Source: Desulfobacteraceae bacterium
Lineage (GTDB): Bacteria; Desulfobacterota; Desulfobulbia; Desulfobulbales; Desulfobulbaceae
Assembly: GCA_022837185.1 (NCBI GenBank)
Contig: JALHJD010000090.1
Coordinates: forward strand, 1-9,955
Direction: 5' to 3'
Length of the DNA stretch: 9,955 nucleotides
A model generated the notes under the pieces. The model was given only the letters and a program-made list of their open reading frames with translations, ran no database searches and was not told the origin of the DNA. Position 1 is the stretch's first letter; every line of letters starts with the position of its first letter. This document shows positions 1 to 6,048 of this stretch, piece by piece. The translations under genes were made by a program, and so were the position numbers.

Positions 1-524
1 GCCGCGGTCACCAGGACGCCCACGAACAGGTACATGTATTTATAGCCGAGCAGGGGATTGAGCAGGAGGATCAGCACCCCGGCACCAATATTCGCCGCCG
101 CGGCAAGGCTGCGGAGCCGGCCGAATATGAGGGGGGAGACGGTTTTGTCGAAGTACTGCAGGGTCAGCGACTGGTTGGTGGTCTCATAGTAGTGGAAGCC
201 GAAGCTCATGACCAGGGTCGTGAACAGCAGACCGTAAAATGTCGGCAGAAAGCCGGCCGCCGCGGTGCCGATGCCGAGAAGGAGGACGGACAGGGCGGAC
301 AATCGGTGCTCGCGGATGATCAGCATGAAGTAGACGGCCAACAGGGCGAGAAAGCCGGGAATTTCCCTGACTGACTGCAGGATGCCGATATGGTGCCCCT
401 CCAGGCCGACTACTTCCACGGCAAAGTTGTTGAACAGAATCATCCAGGCCTGGAGGCCGATAACCGAAGCCGCGGTCAGGACAATAAGAAAACGCAGCAT
501 CGGTTTTTGTTCGTGACTGATCAT
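1..524 (-). CDS. MFS-type transporter, N-terminal part (3' end beyond the window)
   Basis: An open frame runs on the minus strand from an ATG at 524 to the left edge without a stop (174 full codons). A GGAAAG ribosome binding site lies about 6 nt upstream of that ATG. The product is very hydrophobic: helices can be seen at about residues 11-32, 48-70, 77-93, 95-113 and 144-171, with a basic REHR turn at 71-74 between the second and third, where MFS proteins carry their conserved cytoplasmic loop. The layout of closely spaced helices with short loops fits the N-terminal half of a major facilitator superfamily permease in the inner membrane. No substrate-specific motif is visible, so the cargo cannot be named. 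It is transcribed away from slyD and appears to have its own promoter. The MFS assignment is by overall pattern and is less certain than the coding call. Confidence 0.8.
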   Translation of the reverse strand, partial: MISHEQKPMLRFLIVLTAASVIGLQAWMILFNNFAVEVVGLEGHHIGILQSVREIPGFLALLAVYFMLIIREHRLSALSVLLLGIGTAAAGFLPTFYGLLFTTLVMSFGFHYYETTNQSLTLQYFDKTVSPLIFGRLRSLAAAANIGAGVLILLLNPLLGYKYMYLFVGVLVTA

Positions 525-596
525 ATTGATCTTTCCGCGCCGGTCGATCCGGGTGCAAAGAAATTGATGAGGGTCCGTTGTGCCAGCCAGCCGCGG

Positions 597-622
597 AGTA
601 TACCCGATTTGGGTGCCGGGTA
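597..622 (-). promoter_or_regulatory. Candidate promoter -10 and dyad for the MFS gene
   Basis: The minus strand has TATACT (5 of 6 to the -10 consensus) at 602-597, about 73 nt before the transporter ATG. Directly upstream lies an inverted repeat, TACCCG (601-606) and CGGGTA (617-622), which would sit between the -10 and -35 and could be an operator. No convincing -35 hexamer is present at 16-18 nt, so this is a weak call that may need an activator. Confidence 0.35.
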
Positions 623-635
623 CCAGATGACATTA

Positions 636-650
636 CCCGGCTGCGCCGGG
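636..650. repeat. GC hairpin CCCGGC-TGC-GCCGGG
   Basis: A perfect 6-bp inverted repeat with a 3-nt loop. The same arms recur at 838-853 on the other side of the REP-like element, which suggests the two may be borders of one repetitive unit. No T-run follows on either strand, so it is not an intrinsic terminator. Confidence 0.5.
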
Positions 651-673
651 AGTCGGCTTGGCAGCAGACTCCG

Positions 674-753
674 CCCTCATCCGCCCCTTCGGGGCACCTT
701 CTCCCCCAGGAGAAGGGTGTTTGTCCCCTTGCTTCACAGGGAGAGGGTGAGGG
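674..753. repeat. REP-like nested palindromic intergenic element
   Basis: An element of about 80 bp is bounded by CCCTCA (674-679) and TGAGGG (748-753). Inside are two perfect hairpins: GCCCC-TTC-GGGGC at 683-695, and CCTTCTCC-CCCA-GGAGAAGG at 697-716 (8-bp stem, 4-nt loop). The right end carries GGGAGAGGGTGAGGG. This composition matches a class of dispersed extragenic palindromes that I recognise from many proteobacterial genomes; copy number in this genome cannot be seen from one window. It lies between divergent genes, has no coding capacity, and lacks a T-run. Confidence 0.6.
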
Positions 754-786
754 GATGTCCAAACCTTCAGCGAAGCTGCAAGCCCC

Positions 787-819
787 TTCTGTCTTCTGTC
801 ATCTGGTTTCTGTCTTCTG
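787..819. repeat. Direct repeat of TTCTGTCTTCTG
   Basis: The 12-mer TTCTGTCTTCTG occurs at 787-798 and again at 808-819, a period of 21 nt, with the related TGTCATCTGG between them. It is a pyrimidine-rich, low-complexity stretch in noncoding DNA. It looks like a short degenerate tandem array rather than an operator pair, but spacing of two helical turns leaves that possibility open. Confidence 0.5.
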
Positions 820-837
820 CTATGCCGACCGCCGACT

Positions 838-853
838 CCCGGCGCCAGCCGGG
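838..853. repeat. GC hairpin CCCGGC-GCCA-GCCGGG
   Basis: A perfect 6-bp inverted repeat with a 4-nt loop. It has the same arms as the hairpin at 636-650 and lies on the other side of the REP-like element and direct repeats. No T-run follows. Confidence 0.5.
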
Positions 854-883
854 TCCCAGAGCCGGCCGGGCGCCCATATCCGG

Positions 884-911
884 TTGACATTCCGGTTCGA
901 AGGGTTATGGT
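884..911 (+). promoter_or_regulatory. Candidate sigma70 promoter for slyD
   Basis: A perfect TTGACA -35 box (884-889) is followed after 16 nt by TATGGT (906-911), 4 of 6 to the -10 consensus. Transcription would start near 918 and give a leader of about 70 nt before the slyD ATG at 987. It is the only good -35 on the plus strand in this intergenic region. The -10 is imperfect, hence the moderate confidence. Confidence 0.5.
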
Positions 912-927
912 ATGTGAAATGACTGAA

Positions 928-968
928 CCCGGTGCGGCCGGTTCTTACGGTCCGCCGGGATTTTTTTT
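928..968 (+). terminator. Intrinsic-terminator-like hairpin in the slyD leader
   Basis: A GC-rich stem begins with CCCGG (928-932) and closes with CCGGG (955-959); inner GCGGCCG/CGGTCCG pairing has one or two irregularities around a GTTCTTA loop. Eight T residues follow at 961-968. Polarity is plus strand only. No plus-strand gene precedes it in the window, and it lies between the candidate slyD promoter and the slyD ribosome binding site. It could be an attenuator of slyD or the end of a very short transcript. Confidence 0.55.
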
Positions 969-986
969 ACTTTCAAGAGGTACAGT

Positions 987-1523
987 ATGCAGATCAGTGA
1001 AAAATCGTATGTTGCCATTGACTACCGCCTCTCCCTCGCCTCGGGCAAGGAGATCGACAGATCCCCGGAGGGACAGACGTTCGGATTCATAACGGGCGCC
1101 GGCCAGGTGATTCCCGGCCTTGAAAAGGGCCTGTTGGGCAGGGCCGCCGGGGACGTGGCAAAGATCGTCGTCGACCCCCAGGACGCCTACGGCGAAGTCG
1201 ATGAGAATCTGTTCCAGGACATTCCCAGGACCCAGTTCCCGGATGACTGCGAGATCGAGCCCGGGATGCGGTTTCATGCTGAGGGACCCCACGGCCCGGT
1301 CATGTTGACCGTCAAGGACGTAAGCAATCCCGAATCGGTGACGGTTGACCTGAACCATCCCCTGGCAGGACTTCAGCTCCATTTTGACGTCAAGGTCGTC
1401 GAAGTGCGCGAACCCAGCGCCGAGGAACTGGCGGCCGTCGAAAATCAAGCTGCCGGCTGCGGCTGCGGCTGCGGCACGCAAGACCAGTCGGATTGCAGTT
1501 CCGGCGGCTGCAACTGCGGCTAA
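987..1523 (+). CDS. slyD: SlyD-type FKBP peptidyl-prolyl cis-trans isomerase with Cys-only metal-binding tail
   Basis: The 178-residue product is a cytoplasmic prolyl isomerase and chaperone of the SlyD branch of FKBPs, a family that also handles nickel for metalloenzyme maturation. The start is set by AAGAGG at 975-980, 6 nt before the ATG. The FKBP core opens at residues 7-26 and includes GAGQVIPGLEKGLLG (37-51). The insert-in-flap chaperone domain covers roughly 70-125, entered through DAYGEVDENLFQDIPR and left at the family-typical DLNHPLAG (121-128). The core ends near 140. The tail (about 155-178) has six cysteines, at 158, 160, 162, 170, 175 and 177, and no histidines, unlike the His/Cys tail of Escherichia coli SlyD; metal binding is inferred from this. 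It is a single-gene transcription unit with a terminator 25 nt downstream. Confidence 0.93.
   Translation: MQISEKSYVAIDYRLSLASGKEIDRSPEGQTFGFITGAGQVIPGLEKGLLGRAAGDVAKIVVDPQDAYGEVDENLFQDIPRTQFPDDCEIEPGMRFHAEGPHGPVMLTVKDVSNPESVTVDLNHPLAGLQLHFDVKVVEVREPSAEELAAVENQAAGCGCGCGTQDQSDCSSGGCNCG
1455..1475 (+). repeat. GGCTGC hexamer repeat inside slyD
   Basis: Three tandem GGCTGC units (1455-1472) plus a half unit encode the alternating Cys-Gly run of the SlyD tail. Gain or loss of a unit would stay in frame and change the number of tail cysteines. Confidence 0.6.
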
Positions 1524-1547
1524 AGAATTCCCGCCATTTCATGTACC

Positions 1548-1575
1548 ACGGGGCCCTTTTCGGGCCCCGTTTTTT
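1548..1575 (+). terminator. Intrinsic terminator of slyD
   Basis: A perfect 9-bp stem ACGGGGCCC/GGGCCCCGT (1548-1556 with 1562-1570) encloses a TTTTC loop and runs into a T-tract ending at 1575. It lies 25 nt past the slyD stop. The other strand has no T-run after the stem, so it does not serve the convergent minus-strand genes. From 1576 to 1693 I see nothing recognisable apart from a weak GGAA/TTCC dyad. Confidence 0.9.
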
Positions 1576-1693
1576 ATATCACGGCCGATCCCTCTCCTTC
1601 CGGCCGCGCCAATCAGGCTGCTCCCGGATCTTAGCCGTTAGTCCGGCAAGGAACACTTCCGGCTGATTACATCAGGTTCCGATCAGGAGAATT

Positions 1694-2362
1694 TTATTTT
1701 TCCTGTTTCCCTTGAGCTCCGCGCAGAAGGTCGAGAAGGCTGCGGAGACAGTCTTGAATCCGCTCGGTTTCGTCAGGCGGTATCAGAAATCCCTGAATCT
1801 GTTCGGCAATGCGCAGGCCCGCTAAGGTTTCCGCATTGGCCTGTCCTGATTGTTGTATTGACCGCAGGACCGCGTACATGTTGCCCCAGGGCCGGCCCCG
1901 GTCCAGGTGTTCGATGCACTGCAGGAACACCGTGTTCAGGGTGAGGAAGAAGGGTTCGACTTCCGCGGTTCCGGAACTGTCGCACCGCACCCGGGAGCCG
2001 AAGCTCCTGCACATGAACGGCCGGACCGGATAAACGGCGCAGCAGTTGTCCTGAAGGAAGATGCAGGGCGCAAAGTCCCACGCCGGCTGGGGCTCGTCCG
2101 CATATTCTCCCAGCAGGCAGGCGGCGGCGAACTGATTGATTGTGGTTGGCGGGGCAGAGGTTTGGCCGGGCATGGCGTCCAGCAGCGGCAGAAGATCAGG
2201 CTGTCCAGCGAGGTAGTCGTTGAGCAGTTCGCCCTCCAGGGTGGTCATGGTGACGCTCTGGGTGCAGCATGTCGCGCATCCTTTCCGGCAGGCGAAAGCA
2301 AATTCCGCGGCGCACCGGTCATACAGCGCGTACATCCGCAGGAGGCATTCGGACGGGGTCAT
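1694..2362 (-). CDS. YkgJ-family (UPF0153) cysteine-cluster protein
   Basis: The 222-residue protein starts at the ATG at 2362, preceded 4 nt upstream by a strong AAAGGAGG site. An in-frame ATG at 2455 would add 31 residues but would overlap the upstream membrane-protein gene and is rejected. Residues 25-33 form CRKGCATCC, the CxxxCxxCC cluster of the family. A second part at 100-120 reads PCIFLQDNCCAVYPVRPFMC, the usual partner motif with a conserved Arg-Pro before the last cysteine. Further cysteines are at 82, 127 and 149. The family is annotated as zinc- or iron-chelating and has no well-proven reaction. Lengthwise it is ordinary; the C-terminal 60 residues are helical and polar. It follows the membrane protein by 50 nt and is probably co-transcribed with it. 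No terminator with a T-run is visible after its stop. Confidence 0.85.
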   Translation of the reverse strand: MTPSECLLRMYALYDRCAAEFAFACRKGCATCCTQSVTMTTLEGELLNDYLAGQPDLLPLLDAMPGQTSAPPTTINQFAAACLLGEYADEPQPAWDFAPCIFLQDNCCAVYPVRPFMCRSFGSRVRCDSSGTAEVEPFFLTLNTVFLQCIEHLDRGRPWGNMYAVLRSIQQSGQANAETLAGLRIAEQIQGFLIPPDETERIQDCLRSLLDLLRGAQGKQEK

Positions 2363-2412
2363 CGGCCCTCCTTTCTCCCGTTGATTTGTCCCGAGCTCTT
2401 CTCCCTTCAACA

Positions 2413-2805
2413 TTACTTGGCCAGCTTGAGGGTCAGGGCGGTTGTCAAGCCCCATATCCAGTTGAGGGTGATGACCAGGAGGGGGGTCAGCATGCCCAGC
2501 TCCAGGCCGGCCATTCCCTTATGGGCGTGGTAGGGATAAATGACAAAGAGCTGCACCAGGGAGGGCAGTAGGCTGAGCAGGCTTCCCTTGAGCAGGAGTT
2601 TTGCGTCGAGCATCGGCAGGACAAAGGTCAGGCCCCAGATGCCGCCCCAGACGATCCTCGGGTACAGCCATGCCGGGGTCAGTGCGGGGGCAATGTCGAT
2701 GCCCAGGGTGCGGGTTATGTCGAAATCGCCGAGCAGCCAGAGGGCGATACTGTTGACCAGGCCGCCGAGGCAGCCGGCGGCATAGAAGAGCAGGAGTTTT
2801 TTCAT
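2413..2805 (-). CDS. Small four-helix inner-membrane protein of unknown function
   Basis: This 130-residue hydrophobic protein is not one I can name. The ATG at 2805 has AGGTGA about 6 nt upstream. Four membrane helices are predicted by eye at about 4-25, 48-66, 72-91 and 100-126, with short polar loops: the first loop (26-46) is the longest and includes GDFDITRTLGIDIAP, and a PYHAHKG turn joins helices 3 and 4. The first helix is glycine-rich and could be mistaken for a signal peptide, but there is no cleavage site. The C terminus is LKLAK. There are no charged residues within helices that would suggest a transporter. The YkgJ-type gene follows 50 nt downstream, so the two probably share a transcript. 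Upstream lies a decayed gene remnant. The coding call is firm because of hydrophobic pattern and ribosome site; the role is unknown. Confidence 0.75.
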   Translation of the reverse strand: MKKLLLFYAAGCLGGLVNSIALWLLGDFDITRTLGIDIAPALTPAWLYPRIVWGGIWGLTFVLPMLDAKLLLKGSLLSLLPSLVQLFVIYPYHAHKGMAGLELGMLTPLLVITLNWIWGLTTALTLKLAK

Positions 2806-2849
2806 GGCTGATCACCTGTCATGGGCGATGCTAAGGGGAGATATGTACA

Positions 2850-2997
2850 GACGCCACATCTGGCCGAGCCGTCACGGCCGATCTTGTGGAACCGCAGCGC
2901 ATGTCCGCGGAGCTGCGCCGGACGGCAACGCGGGTCGAAGGGATCCTGACGGCCATCCCGGCGGAGGAAAAGAGGAGCAGGGGGCAAAGCAGAGCAT
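2850..2997 (-). pseudogene. Decayed remnant of a gamma-glutamylcyclotransferase-like gene, N-terminal part
   Basis: Three consecutive pieces in three different minus-strand frames read like the start of a bacterial gamma-glutamylcyclotransferase (AIG2/GGCT-like) protein. From an ATG at 2997 the first piece is MLCFAPCSS, compared with the family's MxYFAYGSNM. After a frame change the second, from about 2956, is MAVRIPSTRVAV, compared with the RxxxRxPSAxxxG that follows. After another change the third, ending at 2850, is LRGHALRFHKIGRDGSARC, close to the family's LPxHxLRFHKxGxDGSxKCDA. Resemblance stops there, at roughly the first third of a normal protein, and the glycine-binding YGSN loop is itself damaged (APCSS). 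The family forms 5-oxoproline from gamma-glutamyl dipeptides. Order, spacing and direction fit a single gene that has suffered two frameshifts and loss of its 3' part. Family recognition is from memory; no alignment was run. Confidence 0.6.
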
Positions 2998-3021
2998 GGC
3001 GCCGGCACGGGAACCGTTCGG

Positions 3022-3243
3022 TTATTCCTTGTTGAGCCGGTCCATTTCCCGGACCCGCTGTTCTTCCTGGTCGGCGGCGGCCTGGGCCTTGTCAATGGGG
3101 GTCTTGATCATGCGCACGCCCTCCTGGCCGATTTCCTCGGTCATGGTCTGGATTTCCCCTTTTTCTTCTTCGCTGCCGCCGTTGGAACATGACCACATCA
3201 GGGCGGCGATGAGGATGGTCAGGGCCGATTTGATAAGCCGCAT
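3022..3243 (-). CDS. Small predicted lipoprotein
   Basis: The 73-residue product starts at the ATG at 3243, with GGGAG about 5 nt upstream; an earlier in-frame ATG at 3300 would put 19 charged residues before the signal peptide and is unlikely. The N terminus is MRLIKS followed by a hydrophobic stretch ALTILIAALMW (7-17) and then SC at 18-19, so Cys19 is the predicted lipidated residue. The lipobox is imperfect (MWSC rather than LAGC). The mature part is short, acidic at first (SEEEKGE) and then helical and strongly charged, with EEQRVREMDRL near the end and a TPIDKA segment at 48-53. I do not recognise a function. It lies directly downstream of lgt, whose enzyme would lipidate it, but has its own promoter in the 112-nt gap. 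Confidence 0.75.
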   Translation of the reverse strand: MRLIKSALTILIAALMWSCSNGGSEEEKGEIQTMTEEIGQEGVRMIKTPIDKAQAAADQEEQRVREMDRLNKE

Positions 3244-3301
3244 TCTGTTCTCCCGGAAATTTCTTATCTGTTTGCCCCGGCCGGCATGAGTTCCGGACAA
3301 G

Positions 3302-3318
3302 GTCGGGACATTCCCGTC
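3302..3318. promoter_or_regulatory. Imperfect dyad at the lipoprotein gene start point
   Basis: GTCGGGA (3302-3308) faces TCCCGTC (3312-3318) around a 3-nt centre, one mismatch per arm. It covers the predicted transcription start (about 3316) and the first bases of the transcript. It could be an operator or a 5' stem-loop protecting the message. Confidence 0.4.
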
Positions 3319-3332
3319 CCGTATTGTACGGG
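3318..3332. promoter_or_regulatory. Perfect dyad over the -10 box (possible operator)
   Basis: CCCGTA-TTG-TACGGG is a perfect 6-bp inverted repeat that contains the minus-strand -10 TACAAT (3328-3323). A dyad placed exactly on a -10 is a common repressor arrangement, but no regulator is encoded nearby. It is adjacent to the dyad at 3302-3318. Confidence 0.45.
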
Positions 3333-3351
3333 CTGCGGCGGGTACTGTAAA
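3323..3351 (-). promoter_or_regulatory. Sigma70 promoter of the lipoprotein gene
   Basis: On the minus strand TTTACA (3351-3346, 5 of 6) is followed after exactly 17 nt by TACAAT (3328-3323, 5 of 6). Transcription would start near 3316, giving a leader of about 73 nt to the ATG at 3243. This is one of the two best promoter matches in the window. Confidence 0.65.
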
Positions 3352-3355
3352 GAGG

Positions 3356-4156
3356 TTATGATTTTCCCAGCCGCAGGCGCCAGAGCACGAGGCCGGCGGC
3401 GATCATGATGATGCTCAGCAGCTGGCCCATGGTTATTCCCTGAACAACGAAACCCAGGTAGGGATCGGGTTCGCGGAAGAATTCGGCAACGATGCGCACC
3501 ACGCCGTACAGGATCAGGAACAGGGCCAGCATGGAGCCATGGGGCCAGAAGCGGGACGGCTCGTCCCGCCAGGGTATGTGCTTCAAGCTCCACAGGATGC
3601 AGAACAGCAGGGCTCCTTCCAGCAGGGCTTCGTACAGCTGCGACGGATGGCGCGGCAGCGGGCCGCCGTCGGGAAAAACCATTGCCCACGGAACATCGCT
3701 CGTCCGGCCGAACAGCTCGCCGTTGATGAAATTGCCGATGCGGCCGAGCCCGAGCCCAATGGGCACGGTCACCACGTAGAGGTCGGCGGCCTTCCAGAAG
3801 CTGAGGCGATGGTAGCGGCAGTACAGCAGGCCGGCGACGATGACGCCCAGGCACCCCCCGTGAAAGGACATGCCGCCCTGCCAGGTGGCGAAAATCTCCA
3901 GGGGGTGGCGCAGGTAGTAGGCCGGCTGATAGAACAGGACGTAGCCGAGCCGGCCGCCGGCGATGACACCGATGATCAGGTAGAGGTTGAGGTTGTCGAA
4001 CCGTTCGGCCATCTCCCGCCAGCGAAAGCGGGCGAGCTGGCGGCGGACCAGAAAGTAGGTGGCGGCGAAGCCTAAGACGTACATGAGGCCGTACCAGCGG
4101 ACCTTGAAGGGGCCGAAGGCGATGAGGACCGGATCGATATCGGGATAGGGGAGCAT
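3356..4156 (-). CDS. lgt: Prolipoprotein diacylglyceryl transferase
   Basis: The 266-residue integral inner-membrane enzyme transfers diacylglycerol from phosphatidylglycerol to the lipobox cysteine of prolipoproteins, the first step of lipoprotein maturation. The family signature GRIGNFINGELFGR is at residues 138-151, including Arg139 and Glu147. GGMSFHGG (94-101) carries the conserved His99, matching His103 of the Escherichia coli enzyme. The late EFFREPDPYLG segment supplies the other conserved arginine, and VRWYG is at 19-23. About seven membrane helices are visible and the length is normal for the family. The ATG at 4156 lies 8 nt after the mnmG stop and has no good ribosome site (an AAGGA is 17 nt away), so translation is probably coupled to mnmG. 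The next gene downstream encodes a predicted lipoprotein substrate. Confidence 0.96.
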   Translation of the reverse strand: MLPYPDIDPVLIAFGPFKVRWYGLMYVLGFAATYFLVRRQLARFRWREMAERFDNLNLYLIIGVIAGGRLGYVLFYQPAYYLRHPLEIFATWQGGMSFHGGCLGVIVAGLLYCRYHRLSFWKAADLYVVTVPIGLGLGRIGNFINGELFGRTSDVPWAMVFPDGGPLPRHPSQLYEALLEGALLFCILWSLKHIPWRDEPSRFWPHGSMLALFLILYGVVRIVAEFFREPDPYLGFVVQGITMGQLLSIIMIAAGLVLWRLRLGKS

Positions 4157-4164
4157 GGCTGGGT

Positions 4165-6048
4165 TCAGATAAGTCCTTGTTTTTTCAGGTGCACCTGCAG
4201 AACCGAAATGGCCGCCGGCGTTATGCCGGAAATCCGGGAGGCCTGGCCCAGGGACAGGGGCTGGACCGCTTTCAGTTTTTCCACCACTTCATTGGAGAGG
4301 CCGGGCAGGCCGTCATAGCGCATGCCGGAGGGGAGCAGAGTGCGCTCCAACTTCCGGAAACGGCCGACCTGCTCCTCCTGCCGCCGGATATAGCCATCAT
4401 ACTTCACCTGCAGTTCAATTTCATCCCTGAAGGGGAACCTGTCGAAATCCATGGCCATTGCCACTTCAGCCTGCCGCATCACTTCAACCAGGGCCGGGAA
4501 GGTGATCTCCGGCCGCCGCAGCAGGTCGGCCGGCGCGAGGGGCTGCTTGAGCACGACGCTTCCGATTCGGGCGAGGGCGTCGTTCACCGGGCCCGAGGGG
4601 CGTATCCGGGCGGTGTGCAGCAGGGTGATCGTCTGTTCCATCAGGTCTTTCTTGTCCAGGAACGCCTCCCAGGTCGGCCGATTGACCAGGCCGATCCGGT
4701 AGCCTGTCTCGCGCAGGCGCAGGTCGGCGTTGTCCTCCCGCAGGAGGAGGCGGTACTCGGCCCGGGAGGTGAACAGGCGGTAGGGTTCCCTGGTGCCCTT
4801 GGTGACCAGGTCGTCAATGAGGACGCCGATGTAGGCCTGCGAGCGGTCAAGGATGACGGGGGCCTCTTCCCGGACGTATCGGACCGCATTGATCCCGGCC
4901 ATGAGCCCCTGGGCCGCTGCTTCCTCGTAGCCCGAGGTACCGTTGATCTGGCCGGCGTGAAAGAGCCCCTCCACCCTCTTGGTTTCCAGCGACGGTTTCA
5001 GCTCCAGCGGATCGACGTAATCATACTCGATGGCGTATCCGGGCCGGATGATGCGGGCTTTTTCCAGGCCGGCTATGGAGCGGACCATGTTGATCTGCGT
5101 CTGCAGAGGCAGGCTGGTGGGGATGCCGTTGGGGTATATCTCCACCGTGTCCAGGCCCTCCGGCTCCAGGAATATCTGATGGCGGAGCTTGTCCGGAAAG
5201 CGCATGACCTTGTCCTCGATGGAGGGGCAGTACCGGGCGCCGATGCCCTCGATGATCCCGGCGTACATCGGCGACTGGTCGATGGAGCCGCGGATGATCC
5301 GGTGGGTCTCTTCGTTGGTGTAGGTGATGTGGCACGGACGCTGTTCCAGGGGCGGCGGCCCGGTGCTGGAAAAGGAGAACAGGCCGGGCGGGTCGTCGCC
5401 GTACTGCGGCTCCAGGCCGCTGAAATCGATGGATTTGGCGTCGAGGCGCGGGACCGTGCCGGTCTTCATCCTGCCCACCCGGAAGCCCGCACCCTTGAAC
5501 CACCGGGCCAGGCTGGTGGACGGAGCGTCACCCATGCGGCCGGCCGGAAAGTTTTTCAGGCCGATATGGATCAGGCCGTTGAGAAAGGTGCCGGTCGCGA
5601 CCACCACGGCCCGCACCGGTATCACCTCGTCCAGGGAGGTGCGGACACCCCGGACCCGCCCCTCATCGAGGAGGATCTCGTCAACGACCGCCTGGCGGAT
5701 CTCCAGGTTCGGCTGGTTTTCCAGCACCTGCTTCATCCGCAGCCGGTAGAGCAGGCGGTCGGCCTGGGCCCGCGACGAACGGACCGCCGGCCCCTTGCTG
5801 GTGTTGAGCCTCCGGAACTGGATGCCGGTGGCGTCGATGTTCCTGGCCATCTCGCCGCCCAGGGCGTCGATCTCCTTGACCAGGTGTCCCTTGGCCAGGC
5901 CGCCGATGGCCGGGTTGCAGGACATGGCGCCGATGGTGTCCGCGTTCATGATGCAGACCAGGGTGCGGAGCCCCAACCTGGCGGCTGCCAGGGCGGCTTC
6001 GCAGCCGGCGTGGCCGGCGCCGATCACGGCGATGTCAAAATCATTCAT
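4165..6048 (-). CDS. mnmG: tRNA uridine-5-carboxymethylaminomethyl modification enzyme MnmG (GidA)
   Basis: MnmG, with MnmE, uses FAD, NADH and a folate one-carbon unit to build the 5-carboxymethylaminomethyl group on wobble uridine 34 of certain tRNAs in the cytoplasm. The 627-residue length is typical. The FAD-binding GAGHAGCE is at residues 10-17. Family cysteines are present as Cys44 in MSCNPAIGG and Cys274 in [26 protein letters not shown] lies at 366-381, and the [15 protein letters not shown] segment precedes the helical tRNA- and MnmE-binding C-terminal domain. Nothing is truncated. The ATG at 6048 overlaps the trkH stop by 8 nt, with an AAGGA 12 nt upstream inside trkH. mnmE is not in the window, so the gene is separated from its usual partner, placed between K+ transport and lipoprotein genes. 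Confidence 0.97.
   Translation of the reverse strand: MNDFDIAVIGAGHAGCEAALAAARLGLRTLVCIMNADTIGAMSCNPAIGGLAKGHLVKEIDALGGEMARNIDATGIQFRRLNTSKGPAVRSSRAQADRLLYRLRMKQVLENQPNLEIRQAVVDEILLDEGRVRGVRTSLDEVIPVRAVVVATGTFLNGLIHIGLKNFPAGRMGDAPSTSLARWFKGAGFRVGRMKTGTVPRLDAKSIDFSGLEPQYGDDPPGLFSFSSTGPPPLEQRPCHITYTNEETHRIIRGSIDQSPMYAGIIEGIGARYCPSIEDKVMRFPDKLRHQIFLEPEGLDTVEIYPNGIPTSLPLQTQINMVRSIAGLEKARIIRPGYAIEYDYVDPLELKPSLETKRVEGLFHAGQINGTSGYEEAAAQGLMAGINAVRYVREEAPVILDRSQAYIGVLIDDLVTKGTREPYRLFTSRAEYRLLLREDNADLRLRETGYRIGLVNRPTWEAFLDKKDLMEQTITLLHTARIRPSGPVNDALARIGSVVLKQPLAPADLLRRPEITFPALVEVMRQAEVAMAMDFDRFPFRDEIELQVKYDGYIRRQEEQVGRFRKLERTLLPSGMRYDGLPGLSNEVVEKLKAVQPLSLGQASRISGITPAAISVLQVHLKKQGLI

Noticed and set aside
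578..922. Small plus-strand frames in the divergent intergenic region
   Set aside because: They run through palindromic and low-complexity repeats, have no ribosome sites, and resemble no protein family.
2363..2455. A 31-residue N-terminal extension of the YkgJ-type protein
   Set aside because: It would overlap the end of the membrane-protein gene, and a strong AAAGGAGG site lies right before the internal ATG at 2362.
3012..3023. AACCG-TT-CGGTT hairpin at the lipoprotein stop codon as a terminator
   Set aside because: The stem is only 5 bp with a 2-nt loop and no T-run follows on the minus strand.
2802..3095. A 97-codon minus-strand frame taken as an intact gene
   Set aside because: Its first half overlaps the lipoprotein gene in another frame. 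Only a short internal stretch resembles a known family, and that stretch continues in other frames upstream, so it is a remnant.
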